64,000 nt of DNA from Mytilus galloprovincialis (GCF_965363235.1 NC_134846.1:77164724-77228723); one strand, 5' to 3'; shown: positions 9,251 through 22,193, counted from the stretch's first letter. Notes: generated by a model from the sequence alone, not told the origin. Program-made: numbers and translations.

Positions 9251-12200
9251 ATTAAAAACCAATTGTTCAGAGAACAATTGAAGGTCTTTCCACAAGTATA
9301 AGATCTATTTTGACATTGAAATATAAAATGTTAGTTCCTATGGCTTTATGATGTATTAATATCAATTTAAAGCAAAGGTCAAAATCTAGGACGTCCTATT
9401 AACCTATGACCTTGACCTCAATTTCAAGGTCACAAACCAAGGATTTTGAATCAAAAGACCCTAGGTCTTTAATATGTTTGGTTAAAGAGTAATATCCCTT
9501 TACGGGTAAACCTAAATATAAGATGGGCAAAAACTCCCATTTATTGTTGGCGCACCCTTTCAACCAAAATATACAAGTAAGGACATGTCGCAACTAACAA
9601 TTTATGAAAAATTATTTGTCGATATGTCATACGGTATTTGAAAATCAGTGAAAATAAGCAAAAATCCAAATTTAGAACATGACCTTGACCTTTGACCTTG
9701 ACCTCATTTTCATTTTTTTGGACCAAGGACCTCAAATCTGAAGACCCTAGGTCTCTATCACTTATGGTTTACCAGTTAGAAATGCATAATACTTATATCA
9801 TTTAAATAAGGGGAAATAACTCTCATATGGAGTCTCTGGAAAGCTTCAGTCCAAATGAATTGCCTAATCCTGAAAATGTAACGAGCAATTTGGTAAAATA
9901 AATTTGTCGTAATCTTTTACGGTTGTGAAGGAGTAGTGGCCACAAGAAAAACAGTGTTTGGGGAGATAACTTTTACAACGTAAAGTATTTTGTTACGCGG
10001 TTGAAAATTTTTAAAGCGTATAAACTATACGATATCATATTCCAAATATCTAAGCGACATCTTTTGAAACATCAATAATACGCAAGAAAAAATTTAGGCG
10101 GAAGAATAAAAAAGAAAATAATAATAATAATTAAAAATCAATTGTTCAGAGAACAATTGAAGGTCTTTCCACTAGTACAGATCTATTTTGATATTGAAAT
10201 ATGAAAAATCAGTTTAAAATGTTAGTTCCTATGGCTTCGTGATGTATTAATATGAATTTAAAGGAAAGTTCAAAATCTAGAACGTCCTATTAGCCTACGA
10301 CCTTGACCTCAATTTCAAGGTCACAAACCAAGGACCTTAAATCAAAAGACCCTAGGTCTTTAATATGTTTGGTTAATGAGTAGTACCACTTTACACGTAA
10401 TTCTAAATGTAAGATGGACAAAAACTCCCATTTATTGTATGGGCACCCTTTCAACCAAAATATACAAGTAAGGACATGTCGCAACTAACAATTTATGAAA
10501 AATTATTTGTCGATATGTCATACAGTATTTGAAAATTAGTGAAAATAAGCCAAAATCAAAATTTAGAATATGACCTTGACCTTTGACCTTGACCTCATTT
10601 TCTTTTTTTTGGACCAAGGACCTCAAATCTGAAGACCCTAGGTCTCTATCACTTATGGTTTACCAGTTGAAAATGCATATCACTTGAATCAAATAAAAAA
10701 GGGGGAATAACTCTCATATGGAGTCTCCGTATAGCTTTGGTCCAAATGAATATTCTTATCTTAAAGATGTAACGAGCAATTTGGTAAAATAAATTTGTCG
10801 TAATCTTTTACGGTTGCGAAGGAGTAGTGGCCACAAGAAAAACAGTGTTCGGGGAGATAACTCATACAACGTAAAGTATTTTGTTACGCGGTTGTAAATT
10901 TTTGAAGCGTATAAACTATACAATATCATATTCCAAACATCTAAGCAACAAGTTATTAAACAACAATACTACGCAAGAAAAAAAATTAGGCGGAAGAAAA
11001 AAAAAAATAATTAAAAACCAATTGTTCAGAGAACAATTGAAGGTCTTTCCACTAGTAAAGATCTATTTTGATATTGAAATATGAAAAATCAGTTTAAAAT
11101 GTTAGTCTCTATGGCTTTATGATGTATTTATATGAATTCAAAGAAAAGGTCAAAATCTAGAACGTCCTTTTAACCTATAACCTTGACCTCAATTTCAAGG
11201 TCACAAACCAAGGACCTTAAATCAAAAGACCCTAGGTCTGTAATATGTATGGTTAATGAGTTATATCACTTTAGGCATGATTTTAAATATAAGATTGGCG
11301 AAAACTATCATTTATTGTTTACGCACCCTTCCAACCAAAATTTATAAGTTACAACATGTCGCAACTCACAATTTAGTAAAAATAATTTGTCAATATCTTG
11401 CACGGTTGTTGAAAATAAGAGAAAATAAGCCAAAATCAAAATTTAGAATATGACCTTGACCTTTGACCTTGACCTTATTTTCATTTTTTTGGACCAAGGA
11501 ACTTAAATCCAAAGACCCTAGGCCTATATCACTGATGGTTTACCAGTTAGAATTGCATATTACTTATATCAAATGCATAAGGGGAAATAACTCTCATATG
11601 GAGTCTCCGGATAGCTTCGGTTCAAATGAATATCCTAATCCTGAAGAAGTAACGAGCAATTTGGTAAAATAAATTTGTCGTAATTTTTTACGGTTGCGAA
11701 GGAGTAGTGGCCACAAGAAAAACAGTGTTTGGGGAGATAACTCTTACAACATAAAGTATTTTGTTACGCAGTTGTCAATTTTTAAAGCGTATAAACTATA
11801 CGACATCATATTCCAAATATCTAAGCGACAACTTATTAAACAACAATACTACGCAAGAAAAAAAATTAGGCGGAAGAAAAAAAAAAAAAATAATAATTAA
11901 AAACCAATTGTTCAAAGAACAATTGAAGGTCTTTCCACAAGTAAAGATCTATTTTATTATCAAAATATTAAAAATCAATCTAAAATGTCAGTTCCTATGA
12001 CTTTATAATGTATAAATATGAATTTAAAGCAAAGGTCAAAATCGAGAACGTCCTATTAACCTTTGACCTTGACCTCAATTTCAAGGTCACGAACCAAGGA
12101 CCTCAAATAAAAAGACCCTAGGTCTGTAATATGTATGGTTAATGAGTTATATCACTTTAGGCATGATTTTAAATATAAGAGGGGCGAAAACTCTCATTTA

Positions 12201-15200
12201 TTGTTTACGCACCCTTCCAACCAAAATTTATAAGTTACAACATGTCGCAACTAACAATTTAGTAAAAATAATTTGTCGATATCTTTTAAGGTTTTTGAAA
12301 ATAAGGGAAAATTAGCCAAAATCAAAATTTAGAATATGACCTTGACCTTTGACCTTGACCTCATTTTCATTTTTTTGGACCAAGGACCTCAAATCTGAAG
12401 ACCCTTGGTCTCTATCACTTATGGTTTACCATTTAGAAATGCATATCACTTAATTCAAATGAAAATGGGGAATAACTCTCATATGGAGTCTCCGTAAAGC
12501 TTCGATCCAAATAAATATCCTAATCCTTAAGATGGAACGAGCAATTTGGTAAAATAAATTTGTCGTAATCTTTTACAGTTGCGAAGGAGTAGTGGCCACA
12601 AGAAAAACAATGTTTGGGGAGATAACTCTTACAAGGTTAAGTATTTTGTTACGCAGTTGTCATTTTTTAAAGCGTATAAACTATACGATATCATATTCCA
12701 AATATCTAAGCGACATCTTTTGAAACAACAAAACTACGCAAGAAAAAAATTTAGGCGGAAGAAGAAAAATAATAATAATCAGAACAAATTCAATAGGTCT
12801 TTCCACGGAAAAGTGGAAAGACCTAATTAAAAACCAATTGTTCAGAGAACAATTGAAGGTCTTTCCACTAGTAAAGTTCTATTTTGATATGGAAATATGA
12901 AAAATTAGTTTAAAATATTAGTTCCTATGGCTTTATGATGTAATAATATCAATTTAGAGCAAAGGTCAAAATCTAGAACGTCCTATTAACCTATGACCTT
13001 GACCTCAATTTCAAGGTCACAAACCAAGGATCTTAAATCAAAAGACCCTAGGTCTTTAATATGTTTGGTTAAAGAGTAATATCACTTTACGGGTAAACCT
13101 AAATATAAGATGGGCAAAAACTCCCTTTTATTATCTGCGCACACTTTCAACCAAAATATACAAGTAAGGACATGTCGCAACTAACAATTTATGAAAAATT
13201 ATTTGTCGATATGTCATACGGTATTTGAAAATCAGTGAAAATAAGCAAAAATCAAAATTTAGAACATGACCTTGACCTTTGACCTTGACCTTATTTTCAC
13301 TCTTTTGGACCAAGGACCTCAAATCTGAAGACCCTAGGTCTCTATCATTTATGGTTTACCAGTTAGAAATGCATATTACTTATATCATTTACATAAGGGG
13401 AAATAACTCTCATATGGAGTCTCTGGAAAGCTTCGGTCCAAATGAATTGCCTAATCCTGAAGATGTAACGAGCAATTTGGTAAAATAAATTTGTCGTAAT
13501 CTTTAACGGTTGCGAAGGAGTAGTGGCCACAAGAAAAACAGTATTTGGGGAGATAACTCTTACATCGTAAAGTATTTTGTTACGCGGTTGTAAATTTTTA
13601 AAGCGTATAAACTATACGATATCATATTCCAAATATCTAAGCGACATCTTTTGAAACATCAATACTACGCAAGAAAAAAATTAGGCGGAAGAAAAAAAAA
13701 ATAATAATTAAAAACCAATTGTTCAGAGAACAATTGAAGGTCTTTCCACTAGTAAAGATCTATTTTGATATTGAAATATAAAAATCAGTTTAAAATGTTA
13801 GTTCATGTGGCTTAATGATATATTAATATGAATTTTAAGCAAAGGTCAAAATCTAGAACGTCCTATTAACCTATGACCTTGACCTCAATTTCAAGGTCAC
13901 AAACCAAGGACCTTAAATCAAAAGACCCTAGGTCTTTAATATGTTTGGTTAATGAGTAATATCACTTTACGCGTAATTCTAAATGTAAGATGGGCAAAAA
14001 CTCCCATTTATTGTCTGCGCACCCTTTCAACCAAAATATACAAGTAAGGATATGTCGCAACTAACAATTTATGAAAAATTATTTGTCGATATGTCATAGG
14101 GTATTTGAAAATTAGTGAAAATAAGCCAAAATCAAAATTTAGAATATGACCTTGACCTTTGACCTTGACCTCATTTTCGTTTTTTTGGACCAAGGACCTC
14201 AAATCTGAAGACCCTAGGTCTCTATCACTTATGGTTTACTAGTTAGAAATGCATAATACTTAATTCAAATGGAAAAGGGGGAATAACTCTCATATGGAGC
14301 TTCCATAAAGCCTCGGTCCAAATGAATATCCTAATCCTGATGATGTAACGAGCAATTAGGTAAAATAATTTTGTCGTAATCTTTTACGGTTGCGAAGGAG
14401 TAGTGGCCACAAGAAAAACAGTGTTTGGGGAGATAACTCTTACAACTTTAAGTATTTTGTTACGCGGTTGTAAATTTTTAAAGCGTATAAACTATACAAT
14501 ATCATATTTTAAATATCTAAGCGACATCTTATGAAACAACAAAACTACGCAAGAAAAAAATTTAGGCGGAAGAAGAAAAATAATAATAATCAGAACAAAA
14601 TCAATAGGTCTTTCCACGGAAAAGTGGAAAGACCTAATAATAATAATAATAATTAAAAACCAATTGTTCATAGAACAATTGTAGGTCTTTCCACTAGTAA
14701 AGATCTATTTTGATATTGAAATATGAAAAATCAGTTTAAAATGTTAGTTCCTATGGCTTTATGATGTATTTATATGAATTTAAAGCAAAGGTCAAAATCT
14801 AGAACGTCGTATTAACATATGACCTTGACCTCAATTTCAAGGTCACCAACCAAGGACCTTAAATCAAAAGACCCTAGGTCTCTAATATGTTTGGTTAATG
14901 AGTAATACCACTTTACGCGTAATTCTAAATGTAAGATGGACAAAAATTCCCATTTCTTGTATGCGCACCCTTTCAACCAAAATATACAAGTAAGGACATG
15001 TCGCAACTAACAATTTATGAAAAATTATTTGTCGATATGTCATACGGTATTTGAAAATAAGTGAAAATAAGCCAAAATCAAATTTTAGAATATGACCTTG
15101 ACCTTTGACCTTGACCTTATTTTCATTTTTTTTGGACCAAGGATCTCAAATCAAGAGACCCGAGGTCTCTATCACTTATGGTTTGCCAGTTAGAAACGCA

Positions 15201-18200
15201 TATCACCTATATCAAATACATAAGGGGGAATAACTCTCATATGGAGTCTCTGGATATCTTCGGTTAAAATTAAAATCCTAATCCTGAAGATGTAACGAGC
15301 AATTTGGTAAAATAAATTTGTCGTAATGTTTTACGGTTGCGAAGGAGTAGTGGCCACAAGAAAAACAGTGTTTGGGGAGATAACTCTTACAACGTAAAGT
15401 ATTTTGTTACGCAGTTGTCAGTTTTTAAAGCGCATACACTTTACGATATCATATTCTAAATATCTAAGCGACATCTTTTGAAACATCAATATTATGCAAG
15501 AAAAGAATTAGGCGGAAGAAAAAAAAAAATAATTAAGAACCAATTGTTCAGAGAACAATTGTAGGTCTTTCCACTAGTAAAGATCTATTTTGATATTGAA
15601 ATATGAAAAATCAGTTTAAAATGTTAGTTCCTATGGCTTTATGGTGTATTTATATGAATTTAAAGCAAAGGTCAAAATCTAGGACGTCATATTAACCTAT
15701 GACCTTGACCTCAATTTCAAGTTCACAAACCAAGGACCTTAAATCAAAAGACCCTAGGTCTTTAATATGTTTGGTTAATGAGTAATACCACTTTACGCAT
15801 AATTTTAAATGTAAGATGGACAAAAACTCCCATTTATTGGCTGCGCACCCTTTCAACCAAAATATACAAGTAAGGACATGTCGCAACTAACAACTTATGA
15901 AAAATTGTTTGTCGAAATGTCATACAGTATTTGAAAATAAGTGAAAATAAGCCAAAATCAAAATTTAGAATATGACCTTGACCTTTGACCTTGACCTCAT
16001 TTTCATTTTTTGGGACCAAGTACCTCATATCTGAAAACCCTAGGTCTCTATCACTTATGGTTTACCATTTAGAAATGCAGATCACTTAATTTAATGGAAA
16101 AGGGGGAATAACTCTTATATGGAGTCTCCGTAAAGCTTCAGTCCAAATGAATATCCTAATCCTGAAGAAGTAACGAGTAATTTGGTAAAATAAATTTGTC
16201 GTAATCTTTTACGGTTGCGAAGGAGTAGTGGCCACAAGAAAAACAGTGTTTGGGGAGATAACTCTTACAAGGTTAAGTATTTTGTTACGTGGTTGTCATT
16301 TTTTAAAGCGTATAAACTATACGATATTATATTCTAAATATCTAAGCGACATCTTTTGAAACAACAAAACTACGCAAGAAAAAAATTTAGGCGGAAGAAG
16401 AAAAATAATAATTAAAAACCAATTGTTCAGAGAACAATTGAAGGTCTTTCAACCAATAAGGATCTATTTTGATATGAAAATGATAAAATTCAGTTGAAAA
16501 TGTCAGTTCCTATAGCTTTATGATGTATAAATATGAATTTAAAGCAAAGGTCAAAATCTAGAACGTCTAATTAACCTATGACCTTGACCTCAATTTCAAG
16601 GTCATAGACTAAACATCTCAAATCAAAAGACACTAGTTCCTTAATATGTATTGTTCATGAGTAATATCACTTTACACATAATTCTAAATATAAGAGGTGT
16701 GAAAACTCCCATTTATTGTCTACGCACCCTTTCAATTAAAATTTATAAGTTACTACATTTCCCAACTATCAATTTTGTAAAAATAATTTGTCAATATTTT
16801 ATAAGATGAATGAAAATGAGTGAAAATAAGCCAAAATCAAAATTTCGAATATGACCTTGACCTTTGACCTTGAACTAATTTTCATTTTTTTTTACTAAGG
16901 ACCTCAAATCTAAAGACCCTTGGTCTCTATCACTTATGGTTTACCAGTTAGACATGCATATCACTTAATTCAAATGAAAAAGGGGAATAACTCTCATATG
17001 GAGTCTCCGTAAAGCTTCGGTCCAAATGAATATCCTAATCCTTAAGATGTAACGAGCAATTTGGTAAAATAAATTTGTCGTAATCTTTTACGGTTGCGAA
17101 GGAGTAGTGGCCACAAGAAAAACAGTGTTTGGGGAGATAACTCTTACAACGTAAAGTATTTTGTTACGCAGTTGTAAATTTTTAAAGCGTATAAACTATA
17201 CAACATCATATTCTAAATATCTAAGCGACATCTTTTGAAACATCAATACTACGCAAGAAAAAAATTTAGGCGGAAGAAAAAAAAAAAAAAATAATAATAA
17301 TTAAAAACCAATTGTTCAGAGAACAATTGTAGGTCTTTCCACTAGTAAAGATCTATTTTGATATTGAAATATGAAAAATCAGTTTCAAATGTTAGTTCCT
17401 ATGGCTTTATGATATATTAATACGAATTTAAAGCAAAGGTCAAAATCTAGAACGTCCTATTAACCTATGACCTTGATCTCAATTTCAAGGTCACAAACCA
17501 AGGACCTTAAATAAAAAGACCCTAGGTCTTTAATATGTTTGGTTAATGAGTAATATCACTTTAGGCGTAATTCTAAATGTAAGATGGGCAAACACTCCCA
17601 TTTATTGTCTGCGCACCCTTTCCACCAAAATATACAAGTAAGAGCATGTCACAACTAACAATTTATGAAAAATTATTTGTCGATATGTCATAAGGTAGTT
17701 GAAAATAAATGAAAATAAGCTAAAATCAAAATTTAGAATATGACCTTGACCTTTGACCTTGACCTCATTTTTATTGTTTTGGACCAAGGACCTCAAATCT
17801 AAAGACCCTATGTCTTTATCACTTATGGTTTACCATTTAGAAATGCATATCACTTAATTAAATGGAAAAGGGGGAATAACTCTCATATGGAGTCTCCGTA
17901 AAGCTTCGGTCCAAATGAATATCCTAATCCTGAAGAAGTAACGAGCAATTTGGTAAAATAAATTTGTCGTAATCTTTTACGGTTGCGAAGTAGTAGTGGC
18001 CACAAGAAAAACAGTGTTTGGGGAGATAACTCTTACAACTTAAAGTATTTTGTTACGCGGTTGTAAATTTTTAAAGCGTATAAACTATACAATATCATAT
18101 TTCAAATATCTAAGCGACATCTTATGAAACAACAAAACTACGCAAGAAAAAAATTTAAGCGGAAGAAGAAAAATAATAATAATCAGAACAAAATCAATAG

Positions 18201-18230
18201 GTCTTTCCACGGAAAAGTGGAAAGACCTAA
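9251..18230 (+). repeat. Tandem satellite array, ten ~880-945 bp units
   Basis: Units begin with the palindrome CAATTGTTCAGAGAACAATTG (21 bases, variants exist) at about 9251, 10130, 11010, 11896, 12825, 13707, 14651, 15531, 16410 and 17300. Spacings are about 880 bases, rising to 929-944 where a ~50-base hairpin module (AGGTCTTTCCAC...GTGGAAAGACCT) ends the unit. Every unit holds two related blocks about 285 bases apart ending in AAGACCCTAGGTCT, so the unit is itself an old internal duplication. Block one carries TGACCTTGA and TCAAGGTCA as an inverted pair. Block two carries the tandem GACCTTGACCTTTGACCTTG. Units end in A-rich and AAT-repeat tails. The recurring ~64-residue ORFs on the minus strand reflect repetition, not coding constraint that can be shown here. 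Confidence 0.9.
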
Positions 18231-18562
18231 TAATCAGAACAAATACAATAGGTCTTTCACCTGAAAGGTTGAAAGACCTAATAATCAGAACAAAACCTAT
18301 AGGTCTTTCCACGGAAAAGTGGAAAGACCTAATAATAATAATCAGAACAAAACCTATAGGTCTTTCCACGGAAAGGTGGAAAGACCTAATAATAATAATC
18401 AGAACAAAACCTATAGGTCTTTCCACGGAAAAGTGGAAAGACCTAATAATAATAATAATCAGAACAAAACCTATAGGTCTTTCCACGGAAAGGTGGAAAG
18501 ACCTAATAATAATCAGAACAAAAGCAATAGGTCTTTCCACGGAAAGGTGGAAAGACCTAATT
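18180..18562 (+). repeat. Cluster of seven hairpin modules at the 3' end of the array
   Basis: Seven copies of AATCAGAACAAAACCTATAGG-like text, each followed by the inverted repeat AGGTCTTTCCAC/GTGGAAAGACCT with a six-base loop, are spaced 49-60 bases apart by a variable number of AAT repeats. Copy two (about 18,230-18,280) has altered arms (CTTTCACC and GTTGAAAG). One changed pair (C-G to A-T) is compensated, and one is not. Because the module is palindromic and stop-poor, three frames stay open across it (up to 151 residues). These are artefacts of repetition. Confidence 0.85.
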
Positions 18563-18700
18563 AAAGAGATAAATGCATTATTTTTTCGATTTCACATATA
18601 ATTCAACGAGCCCAACTATATGCAAAATTTTAAAACAATTTGTGACATACCCCATTTAAAGTTACTTGACCTTTTTATTTTAGTGAGTTGGAATTCGCAT
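18563..18700 (+). repeat. Right flank of the satellite array: rest of the dispersed repeat
   Basis: Words such as GATAAATGCATTA, TTTCGATTT, ATGCAAAATTTTA, CCCATTTA and ACTTGACCTT occur in the same order at 27.62-27.73 kb. Together with the left flank this places the array inside a copy of that repeat. Confidence 0.6.
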
Positions 18701-20198
18701 ACATGTAATTCAACTCAACCCGAATTAATCATATTTTTTTCTGTAGCTAACACTATCATAGTATTACTATCATGAAGATTATTATTCAAACCTTTATTGA
18801 ATACCATAAATTAATTAAGTAATATATAATTGAATATGTTAGAATAACCATGGAAGTACTTTAATGGTTTAACTTTGTAAATAAAGGCAACAGTAGTATA
18901 TCGCTGTTCGAAATTCATTAATCGATTGAGAAAAAACAAATATTAATTCCGAAGAAGGTTTCATCGAAGGGACAGTGCTGCACATAGTTGAATAATTGGT
19001 GCAATACCGCTTTAATTTGATTTTAAACATTGCCATTGGTAAATTGAAGTTGATACACTAATTATTATTTATAAAGTCTTGGTATTGTTATGTTTGCGTT
19101 GATCAAAATAATATCATCTTGAAAACGTAATCTTCTTAAAGTATGGGGTATAATTATAGGATTTTGGCTGGATATATGGCGTTAACAAGCAATGGACAAA
19201 CACGGGGGAGTGGCTTGTTTTCTATGGAGAACAATTTAAAGAAATATGCTAATTGATATCACACTGACATTTACCAAATAGAATGTCAACCCACTCAAAT
19301 ATACTTTGATTCCGTCTCGGTTTCGATTTCGTATTATGGCGAAGACGTCTATTTAGAATTGTTATTCAAAATCATTTATATTATCACATGAGCGAAATTT
19401 ACCATTCTAATTAATATTGGTTAAGTCATTCAAAAAATCATTAAAATTTGAAAATCATAAGAGTTATAATTATAATATATACTTAATGTTCAAAACAAAA
19501 CTCTTATGATCTATCAATTTCTGTAAAGGCATTTTAAGTTTCTCACAATTCTGTATAGATGAAGACCAGCTATTAATTTATCATTCATCCTAGTTTTTAC
19601 ATAATTTAATGACATTTTCCTATCAGACTGCAGAAACCATACATTTCGTTTGTTATTAAGTTATGTTTTTTTATTATGAAATTCAAAGGATGTGAATCTT
19701 ACAGACAGATATTTCCCCCCGAAAATATATCATATGACCGAACCATCAAATAACCTGGTCAAATAAGAATCCCGTTTTAACTATTTTTAATGATAAGTTC
19801 ACAAATTTCAGACATTTTACGAATGAAAAAAACAATGTTTGAAGCATTCTAGTGAAATTGATTTCTGGTCAAGTTTTGTCTCCTAATGGATTTTTTTTAA
19901 TTTTTAATTTTAATCGTGATTCATTGCTTATATGATGATATAAAATTAATACGCTAGTTTAACAATATCTACTAAATTCGTATTTTATATTTTCTTTGCA
20001 TATTTTTCAGTCATTCAGGATATTAGGAAATCAATTTAAAACAAATGTGAATATCTTTTTTTCTGGCATATGAAACTGTTTTCAACTCTGACTCATTCTA
20101 CATGCAATGCAACAATAATCAAAATGTACATAATTCATATTATTTATACATGCACCAACAGTTATTAGTTGCAAAGAAAATAAAAGTACTATTCATAG
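18701..20198. other. Gene-free stretch
   Basis: AT-rich, with a short family B fragment at about 18,883-18,937 (AAGGCAACAGTAGTATATCG) and an inverted pair ATCATAAGAGTT/AACTCTTATGAT at about 19,456-19,512. It includes the 3' flank of the glycosyltransferase gene. No canonical polyadenylation hexamer was found on the minus strand close to its stop. Confidence 0.4.
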
Positions 20199-22193
20199 CT
20201 ATAATATATCTCTAAAATTTCTAATATTTTTATCCAAATTCGAAACTATGTTCTTTGCTGAAAGAAGATCCAGCTTCGTTTGGGACTTCAATATAACTTG
20301 ATTTTTAGAGAATTGTTCTACTGCGTTAGGCACAAGTAAAGAAAAGTAAGCCTTTTTTGAAGCAGATGTTTTGGCTATCTTTGACTTACTTTGTAGAGAA
20401 TTTACGGAATATTGTAACGAATGTGATGTCACTGCTGTAAATATTGGTAGCAAGAATACAGTCGTTGCCATGAAGAGGAACAAAAATCTATGTCCTATGA
20501 ACACAAACACTAAAGCTACTGATATAACGGAAAATAAAGAATATCCCCACAAGTGGCGAAACGCTGAAACAAAATGATTTGAACGTTTAAATTCTTCTTC
20601 AACGGCGCTTTGAGGTATCCAGTGCGTGTTGTTTGTAATAATTGCATGAAACGCGCGGCAGATCCTGACTGTACCTGTTACTGCTTCCGGTGTAAATTGC
20701 AAAATGGAGGCTAACGTTTCTATAATAACTATTTTGTACGTTTTACTATTGCAAGTTGCGAACTTTGGAAATATGATTACTAGAAACATAGTCACCGATA
20801 TAGAAGCATATTCATTTTTAAAAATGCCAAACATATGAACAATTAGAAATAGTAGCAAGAGCGGCTTTACAAACATTTGTCTCAGCGCACAATGAGCAAT
20901 AAATGAAAATACAAAATCGTGTTTTGAAATTGTTCTTACTGTGGGTTCTACAAAGTTTTTCTGGAATTTTCTTTGGAGATATCTAAGAGGTTTTCCTAAA
21001 AACCTTGGCGAGTAATACATCGCTAATAAAACCTCTCCTTTATTCCATCTTCTTTCCCTTATACCCCATGTGACATAGTTATAGGGTGGCGCTTCCCTGA
21101 GCGGTATACTACCAACATACAAAACATTCATAATAGATGCTTCAAAAGAGTCATGGCTGAGAACATCTATTGGTACACGTTCGATCAATTTCGATTTATA
21201 TCCGATCACTTTCTGAATGTATAATTTGTTATTTATTAACCCTTTCCCGAAAAACGACGAATGATCGAAAAGAGCGGTTATAGCATTCGTCAATGGTAAA
21301 TTGATTACTTGTCGCATCGCGTCTAAATGCATAAAAAGAGTGTCCCCTTTCTTACAATCAACCTCAATACCTGGTTGTATTATTCCACGATCCGGATTTC
21401 CGGCTGCTACATCCAATAGTTTGATAACAGTACCCTCTGGAACTGTTGTGTCGCCATCCAGAACTAATGTATAGTCAAACCGTTTTCCCACGATTCTCCC
21501 CGTGTCGGCGGAAGTTTCAAATAAAGGATCTCCATACGTGCGTGCGTAATCGTTATACAATTCGCGATCACAGTACGTGTAGGCTTTCGTCTCCCCCTCT
21601 GATAAAAGGATGAGATCTTGGTATTGTCCACATTTTCTCAAAACTTTTGATAGTCTGTGAACGACCATAAAGTTGTCCATGCGCTCTTTACAAATACTGT
21701 GGATATGAAATGATTTTAACTCTTTCGTAACATAATCTCTATATGTACTCCAAAAATTGTGAAGACGAGGTCCATCAATTTCGTTGTAGCGCATTTTGCA
21801 AAATGCCATGCCTTCGAGGTACAATTTAGAATAGATCATTCTTCGAATGTCATCACGAACATAGAGCTCATAATCCTTAAGTTTTATATCCTTTGTTGCA
21901 CTGACTAGAACGGCTGAGACGTTTGCATGTAAATTTCCCATGTATGCCTCAAACATATTTTGCATACATTCATCTATATCGTTTTCGCACGTGGCGAGAA
22001 GATTATAATTTATTATCAATTTTAATTTATGGTTCTTAGTAGAAACTGGTACTCGTCCATGTCCTCCGAGAGCAATACAAAATATTGTTTGCATGGGTAT
22101 CTCTAAAACGGTTCCCTGTAAAACCGCTAATAAAATAATCAAAATCACACCGGTGAGCCAATGGGAACGCTTCCAGTCAATGTTTAATCCCAA
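20199..22193 (-). CDS. Membrane family-2 glycosyltransferase resembling bacterial glucan synthase OpgH/MdoH
   Basis: 664 codons without a break. A predicted membrane segment (12-30) precedes a GT-A-type catalytic domain with the metal/nucleotide-sugar motif LVLDGD (D246, D248), a GKG segment (316-318), the acceptor/catalytic-base motif SHD (346-348, followed by E351) and RERRW (379-383), the equivalent of QxxRW. After it come membrane segments near 437-458, 465-478, 487-500, 548-568 and 571-588. This order, including a W-x-P-Q...FRHLWG stretch before the last two membrane segments, matches OpgH-type enzymes that polymerise beta-glucan from UDP-glucose at the membrane. The SHD region also resembles GT84 cyclic-glucan synthases. 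Product and donor are inferred. The frame opens with TTG at 22193, and the first in-frame ATG is codon 34 (22094), which would cut off the first membrane segment. An in-frame stop followed by TTTATCTTAG with AG at 22227-22228 suggests a 3' splice site and a missing 5' exon. A bacterial origin by transfer is possible but untested. Confidence 0.75.
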   Translation of the reverse strand: MGLNIDWKRSHWLTGVILIILLAVLQGTVLEIPMQTIFCIALGGHGRVPVSTKNHKLKLIINYNLLATCENDIDECMQNMFEAYMGNLHANVSAVLVSATKDIKLKDYELYVRDDIRRMIYSKLYLEGMAFCKMRYNEIDGPRLHNFWSTYRDYVTKELKSFHIHSICKERMDNFMVVHRLSKVLRKCGQYQDLILLSEGETKAYTYCDRELYNDYARTYGDPLFETSADTGRIVGKRFDYTLVLDGDTTVPEGTVIKLLDVAAGNPDRGIIQPGIEVDCKKGDTLFMHLDAMRQVINLPLTNAITALFDHSSFFGKGLINNKLYIQKVIGYKSKLIERVPIDVLSHDSFEASIMNVLYVGSIPLREAPPYNYVTWGIRERRWNKGEVLLAMYYSPRFLGKPLRYLQRKFQKNFVEPTVRTISKHDFVFSFIAHCALRQMFVKPLLLLFLIVHMFGIFKNEYASISVTMFLVIIFPKFATCNSKTYKIVIIETLASILQFTPEAVTGTVRICRAFHAIITNNTHWIPQSAVEEEFKRSNHFVSAFRHLWGYSLFSVISVALVFVFIGHRFLFLFMATTVFLLPIFTAVTSHSLQYSVNSLQSKSKIAKTSASKKAYFSLLVPNAVEQFSKNQVILKSQTKLDLLSAKNIVSNLDKNIRNFRDIL

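Noticed and set aside
9399..17796. Repeated 64-residue minus-strand ORFs (two types starting MRHVLTCIFW and MRSLVQK) in many satellite units
   Set aside because: They overlap each other in different frames and recur because the DNA unit recurs. Part of the peptide (KVKGQGH) is just the translation of AGGTCA repeats. Several units break the frame.
6700..18562. CRISPR-like interpretation of the minisatellite and hairpin cluster
   Set aside because: There are no unique spacers between repeats, no cas genes, and the genome is eukaryotic.
18085..18601. ORFs of 81, 110 and 151 residues with repeated peptides over the hairpin cluster, on both strands
   Set aside because: Three frames on both strands are open at once across a palindromic ~50-60 bp repeat. 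This is a property of a stop-poor tandem repeat, not of a protein gene.
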